Below are positions 22,500 to 34,219 of a stretch of 64,000 bases of DNA, piece by piece. The stretch spans positions 61,424,222 to 61,488,221 of the forward strand of contig OY998179.1 in NCBI GenBank assembly GCA_963921935.1. The letters are read 5' to 3'. Source of the stretch: Galeruca laticollis (taxonomy: Eukaryota; Arthropoda; Insecta; Coleoptera; Chrysomelidae). Each line of letters starts with the position of its first letter. Positions within the stretch are counted from its first letter, which is position 1. The translations under genes were made by a program, and so were the position numbers. Under the pieces are notes generated by a model. It saw only the letters and a list, made by a program, of their open reading frames with translations, did not search any database and was not told the DNA's origin.

Positions 22500-23313
22500 C
22501 AGAAGACCTCTAAAGGTGGACTAGACCAAGGCAAAGGAATTGGTAACGGATGAGATAATTAAATGGGCGATAGACGAATTCCATCCCTTCAAATCGCCAG
22601 GCCCACATGGAATTTACCCAGTACTGTTCCAGAAACGTCACGACATATTGTATCGTTTGGGGCTATATGCCAGTAGTATGGCAAATGGCGACAGTAGTCT
22701 ATCTGCCAAAGATCGGCAGGATGTCAGACCAAACGCCCATGTCATCTAGATCTATATGTCCGTCCTCATTCCTGCATAAAGCACTGGAAAAAATTGTGGA
22801 TAGACATATTAGGGACCGCACACTGACATTCTATCCCATGAGCGCTCGCCAATACCACACATGGATAATCATAGAGTCCTGACAAAGTCAGTTGATGACA
22901 AAGAGGTGGCACTAGACTCGTTCCTGGATATAGAGGGGGCGTTCAACTACGTTCCTACGTCACTAATGAACGCACTGTCGCGTAGGAACATTGCACCATT
23001 TGCAACTGGATAGAGGCCAGTCTAAGAGATATGGTCATCATATCCCCCTCTGGGCGAGGACACAGTAAAAGCAAAGGTGGGAAGGGGTTGCCCACAGGGA
23101 GGCGTTCTATCGCCATTATACTGGGCGGTCCTAGTCGACGATCTCCTGACCAAAATGGCCAAGGAGAGATTTCACTGCTTTGGCTATGCGGATGACATAG
23201 TGCTAGTAATCAGAAGCAGGAACCTAGAACATGTTTCAGAAATAACGCAAAACGCACTGAACATAGTAGACAAGGTAAGCATGCAGGTAAATTTTCAAAG
23301 GAGTTTTCCATAA
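22500..23313 (+). pseudogene. R1/LOA-type LINE reverse transcriptase fragment
   Basis: The fingers (FKSPGPHGIYPVLFQK), a damaged middle (ALEKIVDRHIRDRTL), palm A (SFLDIEGAFNY), the B block (GRGCPQGGVLSPLYW) and the C block (CFGYADDIVLVI) are in order across two or more frames. The YADD is intact, unlike in the R1/LOA copy at 15.6-19.4 kb. The element stops soon after the C block (about 23300) and has no endonuclease or RNase H nearby, so it is truncated at both ends. Confidence 0.8.
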
Positions 23314-24300
23314 TGTTAAAAAGGAGTTCGAAAACATATTTTATTACTGCTTAGATGAAAATAAACAACATCTTGAACAGTTTATAAGATAGTAGATCTC
23401 ATAATTGAAATTTCTTTCTTGCAAATTAAGTTCTTTTGTAAAAAGAAAATAACCAACTATTTAAAAATCCCCTTTATTTAAGGGTTGGAACAGTGCCACC
23501 TATTCTTACCATTTCAAGGAGAGCCAATACAATAATGCACCTCAGTACAGACAAGTTATAATTACATCTGTAAGATTAGAATGCTATTTTTCAGAAACTG
23601 CTCATCAACAAATAATAAATATCATATTAATTTCTGGACGGGAGATATTAATGTTGGGAAATTTTCAAACTGACAGCTCCTATATTCATGAATAAATTTT
23701 CATGATCTTTGGTCTATTTTTTATAGAAACGATTTTTGACATTTGGCTCAATTTCTACATTTATCAATTTTTATGGGTTATCTACACACAATTCCACAGC
23801 AAGTTAGTAAAGAACCATTTCATACAGTGTCTCGGCCTGTTGATTCAAGATATGATGTATGTACAGCTGATTTCCCATTAACATCAAATAAAGTGTGAGA
23901 AAATCTGTTAGTCTTTCATCTTATTCAGATTGACAGCCAGTATGTACTGAAAATCACTTGAATAAGCGGCAACAATTTCCAAATTGGAGTGTAATTTTGA
24001 CGACATGAGACCACCACAGCTAATAGAGTGGTAGGAAAAAGAGGAAATGTTATTATTCAAAAACATTTAATACACATCACAAACTATTAGGTCATATACT
24101 AATCACTAAAGGTACATTTTCACGTGTCGATGGAAGCTCAAAAAATGAGCGTCAAAAGCTGTCACGTGACTAATGGAACGCTCAAATTTGTAGTGTCCAT
24201 GAAAAAGTATTCCAGTGTCAAAATTGGAACGTCTTGCAAATAAAGTAGATATACAACCTAAATTTAATTGTTCCTGTTAATAATTATATTGATAAACAAG
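23314..24300. other. AT-rich stretch with no recognised gene
   Basis: No reading frame with a known motif, no long repeat and no RNA gene is seen. Confidence 0.45.
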
Positions 24301-24307
24301 TGTAAAA

Positions 24308-24592
24308 ATGTCAAATAATGATCGATATAGAAAATATGATGCCGAATATCATCAAAAATACACTGAATGGTATAATCGGAATATACATTATTTAGCACAA
24401 GTGAAAGGATTAAATATAAATTATAGAGATTCCAATTATTCATTTATTTTACTCAATATTTATATACTCTTTATTAACCAATTAATAAACCATACAGAAA
24501 ATAATACTTATTCGATTTGTCTATGGAATAACACAGTTCAAGTCAGTGTTGCCAAAGGTGTTGATTTTTCCTCAAATTGGGGATTTTTTTAA
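24308..24592 (+). other. open frame of 94 codons, function unknown
   Basis: The frame starts MSNNDRYRKYDAEYHQKYTE, is Asn/Tyr-rich and contains a hydrophobic stretch (about residues 44-60). I recognise no domain. It lies about 450 bp beyond the 3' end of the DMAC2-like gene on the opposite strand. The first 38 codons are hydrophilic and the rest AT-rich, so it could be a first exon plus read-through, or chance. Confidence 0.2.
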
Positions 24593-25028
24593 CATAGTCA
24601 CGAAATTATTAGGGATTGTAAATTCTATTGGTGGAAACTGTGGAAAGTGAAAACCTAGGAAATTTGTTTACTTTTCATTAAGTAAGGAACCAAGTTATAT
24701 TCTGTTTATTTGTGATGAGATATAGAAGACTGTTTTTATTTTGAAGTTATGTGCATTGAAAAAATTGTATTTTGATTTTATATAATTTTATGCATTTTAT
24801 AATAAAAAGTTTATTTGTGCAATTTAATATGTTGGGGATTTTTAAATCACGGTTGGCACATAGAAATCATTTCTATGGGTTGACACGGTTTTGGTAAGAT
24901 GGTTGAGGATATACATTAATTAAAAATACTCTGATTGTCAAATATAAAGAAAGTTCATAAAGGTGCAGGATACTTTCTTAATTGATAAATGAATTAACAA
25001 AAAGATTTGTAGCCTCATCATCAATGGA

Positions 25029-25034
25029 TTTATT
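25029..25034 (-). other. polyadenylation signal AATAAA of the DMAC2-like gene
   Basis: On the minus strand AATAAA begins 5 bases after the TAA stop at 25039-25041. This would give a very short 3' UTR. No other signal was weighed. Confidence 0.5.
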
Positions 25035-25038
25035 CAAA

Positions 25039-25505
25039 TTAAAACATATTGTCCTGTGTTGATATTTCAAATGTAACAGCATCACTTCTTATATCTAATT
25101 CGGGATTAACTTCCTGCAACAACAAACAAGTCAACTCATACTGAGTGGATTTGAAAAAATCATCTAAATATAATATTTTTAAATTAGATAGCTTATATAG
25201 AGTTCCTATTCCTCTAGATGTAATATTAGGACAATTTCGAAGATCTAAATATATAAGACTGTGGCTAAATATATTACTAATAGTATCTAGACACCAGTCA
25301 TCTATATGTGAACAGCCGTTGAAACTTAACCATTCCACTTGTTTCAAATCTCTTAAATTGACTATCCCTTCATAGTATAGATCCATGTTAGTACAGTCAA
25401 TTGCTTGGAGTACTTTATCTTCATCAAAAAATCTAGGAAGGGTATAATCATTATTCTCATCTGCTTTTATCCATCTGTCCTCTTCAAAAAATTTTACAGC
25501 TCCAC
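25039..25505 (-). CDS. DMAC2/ATP5S-like protein, exon 2 (C-terminal half)
   Basis: The exon begins after a TTTTTAATTAG acceptor. Its first codon is completed by the last base of exon 1 at 41609, and it then reads GAVKFFEEDRWIKADENN. Further on come MDLYYEGIVNLRDLKQVEWL, CSHIDDWCLDTI and LDLRNCPNITSRGIGTLY. These match the ATP synthase subunit s/DMAC2 family (human DMAC2 has GGAVKF, a YEGLDNL segment and HVDDWCL), whose C-terminal half is a short leucine-rich-repeat fold. DMAC2 is an assembly factor for the distal membrane arm of mitochondrial complex I. The frame is open to TAA at 25039. With exon 1 the protein would be 292 residues, slightly longer than the human one. This is the one host-type gene I am confident of. 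Confidence 0.88.
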
Positions 25506-25689
25506 CTAATTAAAAATAAAACTTATTAATTGTATATTTAAAATATTCAATCGATAAAATGATCCACTAAAACCATTCTGAACATTGAAAATTGTCAAAT
25601 TTAATGTCATGAGTTATATTTGTCATAATAATTAAACATAACAATTTTTTAAAGAAAAACAATTTTACTTGGAAACGTAAACACACGAT

Positions 25690-25932
25690 AACTAGCTGGA
25701 ACATCACATCTCAGAACGGAAATGATCAAGAAATTATATGTGCAATCAAAAATCACAAAATGGATATTTGTGCAATACGAAAAAAAGAAAGGCTGGGGAA
25801 AATGTAAGTATCAGGAATACATCTTAATCAATGGAAAAACAAACAGGAATAAGCAAATTTAGGGACTGCCATCTTACTACACCATAAATATGAACAATGC
25901 TCGAGAATATATAATACAATGCTTTGAGAATA
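25690..25932 (+). pseudogene. RTE-type LINE endonuclease, N-terminal piece
   Basis: Across two frame changes the DNA reads SWNITSQNGNDQEIICAIKN, KMDICAI, KKKKGWGKCKYQEYILING and GTAILLHHKYEQ. This is the beginning of an RTE/BovB-like AP endonuclease (WNVTSLNGKEEEL…K.DICALSETK…GVGILIHxKYE). The reading stops where gypsy copy B begins (about 25936) and resumes beyond it at 31955, so the RTE copy is older than the gypsy insertion. Confidence 0.6.
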
Positions 25933-25935
25933 TAG

Positions 25936-26185
25936 AATACCGTAATGTTTTGCTTATTTATTTAGAACAGTTTATCCTGACGGGTGGGATAAATTTATAC
26001 ACACAGTATGTCCACTCACTTAATTTATTTATTCACTAAACTATTAACTAATTTATATATAATACCGTAATGTTTTGCTTATTTATTTAGAACAGTTTAT
26101 CCTGACGGGTGGGATAAATTTATACACACAGTATGTCCACTCACTTAATTTATTTATTCACTAAACTATTCACTAATTTATATTA
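25936..26185. repeat. 125-bp tandem duplication inside the gypsy LTR
   Basis: The unit starting AATACCGTAATGTTTTGC at 25936 is repeated at 26061 with one or two changes. It ends near 26185. The duplicated part corresponds to the 3' portion of the LTR in element orientation. The near identity points to a recent event. Confidence 0.85.
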
Positions 26186-26795
26186 TATACACAGTATATG
26201 CACTTGAACTAATTTTTTTAACACTTCAATACTGTTTATTTACTTGTTCACTTGTTTATCTCACGAGATCACTTTATAAACTCCACTTCTCCCGCTGTTC
26301 GGTCCTTTATATATTAGTGCCCTTTCTACTAAATAATTCGAGATTGCGGCTTACACAAAAACAATCGGCTCCCTGGAATTTTCTAGATAAGACCGGTCTC
26401 AAAAACAATGTCTAGATAAGATAGTCGCATAAAATCGTAAACAGTTCTAAGAAATCCCTGCACCCATTTCTACATTTTCCGATCAGATGGAAATAACAGG
26501 TCACTGTCTCCATCGGATACTTGATAACGATGGTTGTAGCTGCAAATTGATATTTATGTTGAAAGATCACCTCCACCATGTTCCTGATGACTCACCAATC
26601 CAACTGGTTACTCGCCACCTTAGGCACAGTTTCTTCACACTGGATTCCAACACATGGCCTCGGATGTTTCGAAGTGCTTCCCACACATCGCGGTAGGTAG
26701 ATCGATCTTGAAATTATTTTTTAGTTACCACGTAGAAGACGTACCGCGAATTATGTTTCAGTTTTAGTGACTTGCCAGGCGCTGGAATCTGGTCT

Positions 26796-28238
26796 TCAAG
26801 TTTTTTCTAATTGCCCGAACTTCTTTCGAAAGACGGTTGCCAATCCTCGTGCGTTCTTGATACGGGCGGGGATGTTGTATGCCAGTGAATAATCTTGCGG
26901 GAGAGTGAACAAATCTTGTTGTTGTTCCGAAGTGACTCCATATCTAGCTTTCCCGGCACCTCCATACGCGCCCATAAATTCATCGAAGGTAGGGTCGGAT
27001 ACATCTCGAATATGGTTTACTCCTTTCTCTAGGTCATGGTCTCCTTCGAATGGCACTAGTCGGTTTTGGTGAAGTACTTTTGGTTTTCCGTTGGGGATCT
27101 TGCTTATGCGATATATAACATCATTGATCCTTTTCTTGATTAAGTACGGACCTTCCCAGGATTTTTGTAATTTTGGAGAAAATCCCTTTCTCCTCGTCGG
27201 GTTGTGTAACCATACTTTGTACCCTTCTTTAAAACCGCCTACTCTGGCCTGCGTGTCGTACCGACTTTTCATTCTATCGCTGGCAACTTGAAGATTTGTA
27301 CGAACTAATTCATTAATATCGTCCAGCCTTCTTCTCAATTGGATCACGTAGGCTTCTCCTGCTAGATCTTCTCCAGGCCGACAGTCAAATTCTAGGTCAT
27401 ACGGAAGCCTCATTTCACGTCCAAACAGGATTTTCGCAGGTGTTTCACCCGTGGACTCATTGACGACAGATCGATAAGCCAATGCGAATAGGGAAAGATA
27501 CTGGTCCCAATCTCTCTGATGGCTGGAAACTACTTTGGACAGGTATTTTCAAACAGTTCTGTTAATTATCTCGACCTTTTCATCTGACTGTGGATATAAT
27601 GCTGTTGTCCTCGTCTTTTTCATTCCTAGCTTGTCGCAAATCTCCTTGAATAGATGGCTTTCGACATTTCTTCCCTGGTCACTGTGGACTTCCAAGTGCA
27701 CTCCATATCGGCTGATAAATCATTTCACCAATACATCCGCGATAATTGTGGCCTCTTGATTCGGGATTGCGTAAATTTCCACCCACTTTGTGAAATAATC
27801 CATTATAACCAGTATGTATTTACCACCATTTTCTGTCGTCGGAAATGGTCCAGCAATGTCTAAAGCAATCCTTTCGAAAGAGCTTCCAACATTATACTGT
27901 TTCATAGGTGCCTTTCTCTTGAGATGTGGTCCATTACTCGTAGCACAAGTCGTACATTTCTTACACCAGTCCCTCACATCGTCAGAGCTGTTCATGCAAT
28001 AAAACCTTTCACGGACTCGCTGAAGGGTTTTCTTCACTCTCAGATGGCCTCCCGATGGACTGTCGTGTAACTTCTTCAGTACTTCAGCTACTCTCGTTCT
28101 AGAGATAACTAGCTGTCTCCTCATCTCGGAATCATCATCGTCATCAAGGACTCTTTTCAACAGCCCTTCTTCCGGGGTCTCCCACTGAGCCCAATATGCC
28201 TTGAGTGTCACGTAGGTCGCCGATTTTCTTCCTTCCAT
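26796..28238 (-). pseudogene. gypsy copy B integrase
   Basis: The zinc-binding HHCC region (HDSPSGGH … CKKCTTC) and the first catalytic Asp block (ALDIAGPFPTTENGGKYIL) are in the frame 27720-28238. After a stop, the second Asp and Glu blocks (PQSDEKVEIINRTV, about 27560-27620) follow in another frame. The C-terminal frame (26796-27482) holds ETPAKILFGREMRLPYDLEF, the KEGYKVWLHNP strand and SWEGPYLIKKRIND. All three catalytic residues appear present, but the frame is broken at least twice. Confidence 0.82.
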
Positions 28239-28377
28239 TGCCGAATCTTCTTTAGGTGATGATCATTTTTTTGATCTTCTCTGATCCTGGTGGGTGGCCA
28301 TTCACCGTTCACTACAGTAGTTCTTGAAACCGCAGCTTCCCTAGATTCCGCCTTATTGCAAACAAGGAGTCGGCATT

Positions 28378-29575
28378 TCAGTGACTCACACCAGCTCGAT
28401 GTTCGATGCTGGAATCGTACTCTTGAAGTCGTTCAATCCATCTAGCAATCTGGCCCTCGGGATTCTTGAACTGCATGAACCACTTGAGTGCTGCGTGATC
28501 AGTCCGAATTATGAACTTCCTACCGTAGAGATACTGGTAAAAGTGTTCCACGGACTTCACTACCGCCAAAAGTTCTCTTCTTGTGATGCAGTAGTTTCGT
28601 TCTGGTTTGGAGAGGAATTTACTGAAATATTCCAGCACTCTTTCTTGCCCTCCTTGGATCTGTCAGAGCACTCCTACAATTCCTACGTTGCTTGCGTCAG
28701 TGTCAATAATAAAGTCTCCTTCTGGTAATGGGTATCCTAATATCGGCGCCGTGGTTAAATGCCTCTTCAAGGTTTCAAAAGCCGTTTGACAGACTTCGTC
28801 CCATTGGAAAGCTCTTGCTTCTTCTGTAAGTCGAGTTACAGGCTTGGCAATATCTCCAAACTTCCTGATAAATATTCTATAATATGTGCAAAGTCCAAGG
28901 AAACTCCTAATTTGATGGTTGTCGGTTGGTTGCGGCCTTTGCTGAATGGAAGCAATTTTCTCTGGATCCACCGCCACTCCTTCATTGCTCACTATATGAC
29001 CTAGATAGTTGACTCGGTTTTGGAACAGCCGACATTTCTACGGGTTTAACATGAGCTGGGCAGCTTGGAGTCGTTTGAATACGTCTTCCAAATTCTTCAG
29101 GTGTTCGTCAAACGTTTTCCCCAGTACTACGATGTCGTCCAAATAGACCAGGCATGTCTTCCAAGACAACCCTCTCAAGACATTTTCCATGAGCCTCTAA
29201 AATGTCGCAGGCACATTACAGAGCCCGAATGGCATGACGTTGAATTGACATAATCCAGATCCGGTGGTAAAAGCAGTCTTCTCTTTGTCTTCTGGGTCTA
29301 TTTCCACTTGCCAATAACCAAACTTCAGGTCCAAGGTGGAAAACAGTTTGCTGCCGGCCAAAGTATCTAGCGTATCGTCAATTAGAGGCAGAGGATAGCT
29401 GTCTTCATTCGTCACTTTGTTTAGCTGGCAATAATCCACGCAGAATCTCATAATTTCATCCTTTTTCTTGACGAGCACTACTGGAGACACCCATGGACTA
29501 GTAGATGGTTCTATTACTTTTTCTTCTGCCATCTCTCGAATTATTCTTTCAGCTTCCTGTTTTCGCTAGTGGAAG
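28378..29575 (-). pseudogene. gypsy copy B reverse transcriptase and RNase H
   Basis: The RT runs from EKVIEPSTSPWVSPVVLVKK (29480-29530), through STLDLKFGYWQVEI and FNVMPFGLCNVPATF, to a YLDDIVV motif at about 29127-29142 and a connection region (28663-28992). RNase H follows (28378-28638) with NYCITRRELLAVVKSVEHF and FIIRTDHAALKWF. YLDD is intact. A stop at about 29195 and a frame change near 28660 interrupt the frame. Confidence 0.85.
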
Positions 29576-30048
29576 TCTTCGAGCTGATTGCCTAATTGGC
29601 TTAGAATTACCAGTATCGATTTTATGTTTGACGGCTGATGTTCTACCAGTCTTTCCACTTTTTGGTACGAATAGGTCTCGATACCGCAAGAGAAATTATG
29701 TTATTCTCTTTTTTCAGCTCGATTCAAGGATTGACCAGCTACTGATAACATCTGTTCTAATCTGGCATTAGAATTGTCAGTGGTCGTTGTTTGACGAACT
29801 ATAGACGTCACTGGTACGCAGGATCCAATCCTGGTTTCCTTCTTGATGGTAACTGGTTAAACATTCACGTCTATCACACGTACTGGGATCTCTTTCGCCG
29901 ACGTAACCAATCCTTCTCCAATTAGTACTCCTTTACCAACCTCTTCGTTGTGGTTCCTTGGCTCCATCATAACCGGTGTAGCTTCCTCCATGATTCCCTG
30001 TAGCCGCGCTATTATGGTTTCGCTTCGTGCAGGTAGAACAGTATCTTC

Positions 30049-30417
30049 CTATACAGCTGCCAACACCGTGCCGTCACACGGATGAAGGAATACCTCCTCG
30101 TAACTCACTTTAATGGTTCTGTTTCTAAAGTCCAGTTGGAAACCATGTAGATTCATTACATCCATTCCCAGAATCACGTATTCTTCAATGTCAGCTACAA
30201 TTACCATATGCGTGAACTTTTCTGCGCCAATTCCCAATTGGATTTGTGTCTCCCCGTGAACGTTGGCACTCTCACCTGTGGCGGTCCGCAGTCTCGTTGG
30301 TAAAAGCTTATTCTTGGAGTTTATTATTTCTGGTCGTATAATGGTTCTAGTTGCTCCAGTGTCTACCATTTCTTGCCATTCACTTCGCCATCTATATATA
30401 CACTGTCGTTGCGACAT
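30049..30417 (-). pseudogene. gypsy copy B aspartic protease
   Basis: The frame carries the catalytic triad MVDTGATRTII and, 60 residues later, the flap-side motif VILGMDVM. This is the retropepsin layout in which a homodimer would cleave Gag-Pol. It is separated from RT by an unassigned linker (29580-30048) containing several stops. Confidence 0.82.
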
Positions 30418-30493
30418 CTGAGAGAAGCTATCAGTATGAGAGGGTCTTTGGAACGATCATGGGTCGGTGCTGCCCCCTCGTAGCCGACCCGTT

Positions 30494-30778
30494 CTAGTTT
30501 TCCTGTGACTGGGGTTCCAGGTTTGCAGGAGTTCTGGGGCGCTTACACGAACTGCGTACATGCCCTAGCTCTCCACAATTCCAGCATCTGGTCCTTCTCG
30601 GCTTCTTGTCCATCATACTTTTGATCAAGCTGACGATCTGGTCAAACCTGTCCTCGTCTCCTTCTTCTTGGAACCCAACTTTGTTATACCCCGATGCTTC
30701 ATATTTAAGAGCATCTGTCAATGTGTCAACTAATGTTTTGGGGTGGGCTCTGCATATCGGGGATACGTAAGCCATCAA
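30494..30778 (-). pseudogene. gypsy copy B nucleocapsid zinc knuckle
   Basis: A CCHC zinc knuckle (CWNCGELGHVRSSC) follows a helical region. It would bind the element's RNA. The frame overlaps the gag frame by 50 bases, a frame change that may be mutational or programmed. Confidence 0.82.
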
Positions 30779-31867
30779 TAAAGGCTTGGATGTCCAGACA
30801 TTCCATCATGTTCTCTGGTGCTGATGGATAAGCAGATCGAACGAGTCGGGCAATATCCACTTCATACTCTTGAAAGTCTTCGACACGTTTCTGTCTTCGA
30901 TTCTTCAGCTGGGACTGGTACAAATGTTCTAGATGTTCATGACCGTATCGCATGTCCAACCTCTTCTTCAGCTGCTCGAAGTCATCCGTTTCTTCCAGAG
31001 GTATCGTCTGGAGTACATCTAAGGCATCTCCCCTAAGTGCGATAGTTAAGTTCACTGCCTTCTCCCTGTCAGACCAATTATTCACTTTAGCAGCTGCTTC
31101 AAACTGTTTCACATAATTGGTCCACCATGTTTTTCCGTCGAATGTTGGGGTCTTGACTCGTGCCAAACTGAAAATGTCTTCTATCCTGGAGTTTATTTCT
31201 GGCTTGCAGGGTTTTATATGTTCAATCTTCTTTTCTTCTGCTGGCGTGTCTTGTGTTCTTAAATCTGCCATATTTGCTAATTCCTTGATTTTCTCGTCTA
31301 TCGTTGCCATCTTATTCTCGATATCAGATATTAGAAACGAAATTTTATTTTCCACGTCAGCGGCAATGTAATTTTTCATCGATAAGATATCGGCAGAAAT
31401 TTCGTTCTTCATAGTAGCAATATCACTCTTCACATTAGTTGAAATCTTTTCTTCCATAGCAGAAATATCGTTCTCCATTGTTAAAATCTTCTCGTCCATA
31501 TTAGCAGAAATCTTCTCTTCCGTGGCAGAAATTGACGAGATTAAGGTGGAAGCCTCGTCATTGAATAAAAATATTTCTGTATCAAAGCCGTCATTTTCCA
31601 GTGCCATTTTAAGTCTTTCTACTAATTCGTTCTTCATAGCAGAAATATCATTTTTCATATTCGTTGAAATCTTCTCTTCCATGGCAGAAATATCGTTCTT
31701 CATAACAGAAATATCATTTTTCATATTCTTTGAAATCTTCTCTTCCATGGTAGAAATATCGTTCTTCATAGCAGAAATTCACTTTTCTTACCGGACGTTT
31801 CCAACTCACGATCTTCCAATTGTGCCTTTAACTCTGTCACTTTTAGGTCACCTAGTCTCTTGGCCAT
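30726..31867 (-). pseudogene. gypsy copy B gag with SAP leader and coiled-coil repeats
   Basis: The leader (31783-31867) starts MAKRLGDLKVTELKAQLEDR and continues to SGKKSEF, a SAP-type motif. A frame change then leads into a long frame (30726-31769). That frame begins with about 7 imperfect repeats of (K)NDISAMEEKIS, a likely coiled coil, followed by the retrotransposon gag domain (TPTFDGKTWWTNYVKQFE … WSDREKAVNLTIALRGDA … YPSAPENMMECLDIQAFIDG). The frame change means the leader and gag are no longer joined. Confidence 0.8.
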
Positions 31868-31892
31868 TTTTTGTAGCTATTTATTTATTTTA

Positions 31893-31909
31893 CCCCACAC
31901 CTGACACCA
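31893..31909 (-). promoter_or_regulatory. primer binding site of gypsy copy B
   Basis: Directly inside the 5' LTR end the minus strand reads TGGTGTCAGGTGTGGGG. It begins with the TGG that pairs with a tRNA CCA end and sits where a tRNA primer site is expected. Which tRNA is used I cannot say. Confidence 0.65.
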
Positions 31910-31954
31910 ATGTAATATTTTTCTTATTAATTTAAAACAGTTTATTCTGAGAGA

Positions 31955-32125
31955 GCAAAAGGATGTTTCTACCATCACTTACAAGATACAATTGACAAAA
32001 CAAGCAATAGTGAGAAAGCTATTATATATGGGGACTAAGTGCTAGAATAGGTGATGAAGTAATACCGAATCCTCAACCATTTAATCATAAATTCGATTTG
32101 TTATTAAGCCAACATCAATTTGTAG
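31955..32125 (+). pseudogene. RTE-type LINE endonuclease, middle piece
   Basis: The DNA reads HLQDTIDKTSNSEKAIIYGD, then a stop, then ARIGDEVIPNPQPFNHK. This is the conserved …LQxxID…IIxGDxNARIGxxxIPG…FNx… part of RTE endonucleases. It continues the piece ending at 25932 after about 35-40 missing residues, with gypsy copy B between them. Confidence 0.6.
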
Positions 32126-32700
32126 GACATGTAGGATGTGACGTAAGATGAGAAGCGAAGAGAGGATGATCGCCTGAGAAGAAATTTCACATAATCAGAT
32201 ATATCCTCTGTTACAATGTCTTTAGATCAAAATATGATGATAACTGTTTACTATGCATATAACTGCTACACTAAGGTTTCGTTGAATGAAAATAAACTTA
32301 TGAAATGTAAAAAACCGTTGCCTAGTATTCATTCGAATCTCGGACTTGCAGAATTTATTATAATGTAGTACGACCAGTATTGAGTTTATTAGCTGTATTA
32401 ATGTGTAAAAAGTCAAATTAATTCATATAGTAATTAAATAAACCCTGATAAATTTGAAATATGATTTAGACATCTGAAATAGAGATTTTCTTACTAGCTT
32501 GCATCTGCAGCAAAAACCAAATAAACTAAACACAAACTAAATTTGGCAACAGGTAGATAGAATACTACTTAATCTTGCTCTCTCACTTTATTTTTGCTTA
32601 GAATGTGAAATGATGTTGGCTTCAAGAATAATGTAAACAGTTATATATTTTTTATTCCTATATCTATGAGTAATACCAACAAATATCAAATAAAATTTCA
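32126..32700. other. no recognised gene
   Basis: AT-rich sequence between RTE debris and the hAT transposase. The left end of the hAT element should lie here, but I could not find its inverted repeat. Confidence 0.4.
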
Positions 32701-32706
32701 ATAAAC

Positions 32707-34219
32707 TTGATCTCAACGAATGTTTTGTCGACCAGTCTTTTTGAAAAAGAATTATCGTTGGTTAAAGAACAAGTAGAAGAAAACATAGAATCTTCAGTAA
32801 TGCTAAATTTAGCATTGAATGGATGGCCTAACATTAGAAATGAAGGGATATTAAATTTCGTTGTGTACACACCCAATCCATATTTTTATTCCTTTGTTGA
32901 AACTAAAAGAAACAGACATACTTCTGAATATCTACTAGCCGAGATAGTTCAGATTATAGAAAAATTAGGGCCTGAAAAATGTCTAGTTGTTATTTCTGAC
33001 AATGCTTCAAATATGGTTAAATGTGGAAGGCTTCTAAATGAAAAGTATCCTCACATAATATGGTTAGGTTATATGGCTCATACTCTCCACTTGATAATTT
33101 GTGATATTCTCAAATGTGAAGCTGCTAACAAAATATTTAATAACTGTGTAGAAACCATAAGAAGTTCTCAACTGTTATCAGATGAATTTAAACTACTAAA
33201 CTGTGAAAAAAACATTCAATCTTCTTTGCATCTTCCAGTGAAGACCCGCTGGGGAAGTTAAGACTGTCTAAATAGTTTAGTGGTTACGAAAAATATATTG
33301 CAAACAATGGCAATAAACGAAGATGCTACAAAGACTTTGTCCAAAAAACATAAACAAGCTTTACTCGATGACCAGTTTTGGTCACATAGAGAACTTTCGC
33401 AGTCTTTTGCAACCAGTTGTGCATTGGATAACATATTTGGAGGGTGACTACAATAACATTCACTTAGTTTGGTCGGCGTTTTCACAAATACAAAAAAAAC
33501 TGGAAGAGTTTTTACCTTTGACCTTGCCTTCCGTAGAATCAGAATCAATTAAGGAAAAATTCGAAGATAGAAAACTACATGATTTAAAGCCTATTCATTT
33601 GGGAGCTTGCTTGTTGGATCCTAGAAGCCAAGGATTAATAATGTCAGCGCAAGAACAAATTGATGGTTACGAAGCAATATGTCAAATAGAAGAAAATACA
33701 AATATTAGTGTTATGGCAGAACTTGCTATGTATAGATCTCGAGAAGGACTTTGGGGAAAAGAATTTGTTTGGAAAGGTGTTGAAGATGAAAAGATAAGTG
33801 CTCAATTATGGTGGAAAACCTTTTATCCAAATACGGACTTAGGAAAAGTTGCAATAAGATTTTTTAGTGTTCCTCTGTGGAAAGATCCTTTTCCACATTT
33901 TCATTTGTTCACAATAAGAAACGACATAAATTAAATACTAAAAGAGCGGGAAAATTATGTTATATTGTCCATAAGGGGAAACTTATGCACAGATCGAAGG
34001 CACCTACCACCAAGAAGGCCAAGTTGCCCAAAAACTGAACTGGTAACATTGAATTAACGTCAGTTAAAAATATAGATACTCCATCTACTTCTAGAACCGA
34101 AGAAGTTATTGGTGATATCGAAGCAGTTAACAGTGTTGACAGTGACACCAATTCTTCTACATCTACGTCTTCATGCTCCTGCTCCTACACATCGGAGTCG
34201 GAAGCAGAATCGGATTAAG
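32707..34219 (+). pseudogene. hAT transposase (DUF659 type), decayed
   Basis: The first frame (32707-33261) carries NLALNGWPNIRNEGILNF, VVISDNASNMVKCGRLL and YMAHTLHLIICDI, the DUF659 region with a catalytic-domain Asp. It ends in RWGS. The second frame (33323-33934) continues through the helical insertion to AQLWWKTFYPNTDL. After a frame change the C-terminal dimerisation motif follows (SVERSFSTFSFVHNKKRHKL … KRAGKLCYIVHKGKLM), and the tail is Ser-rich (to 34219). A stop at 33261 and the later frame change disable it. A possible right end (GCAATATTGCCCTG at about 34465) has no matching left end. Confidence 0.8.

Larger units (their letters stand above)
25939..31952 (-). mobile_element. Ty3/gypsy retrotransposon copy B
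   Basis: From high to low coordinates on the minus strand the parts are: about 40 bp of 5' LTR end (31911-31952), a primer binding site, SAP-domain leader, gag, zinc knuckle, protease, RT, RNase H, integrase and a 3' LTR (about 25939-26460). That LTR has a TATATAAAGG core at about 26308-26318. Copy A shows the same order. RTE endonuclease sequence flanks both ends, so this element landed in an RTE copy; most of its 5' LTR and about 35-40 codons of RTE were lost at the right junction. Several frameshifts in gag and pol make it inactive, although the catalytic motifs of protease, RT and integrase are mostly intact. Confidence 0.88.

Noticed and set aside
31117..31935. Plus-strand frames rich in Ser/Phe/Ile across the gag region
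   Set aside because: Antisense of the coiled-coil gag repeats, whose minus-strand reading matches a known domain.
33258..33548. Minus-strand frame of 96 codons
   Set aside because: Antisense of the hAT transposase reading on the plus strand.
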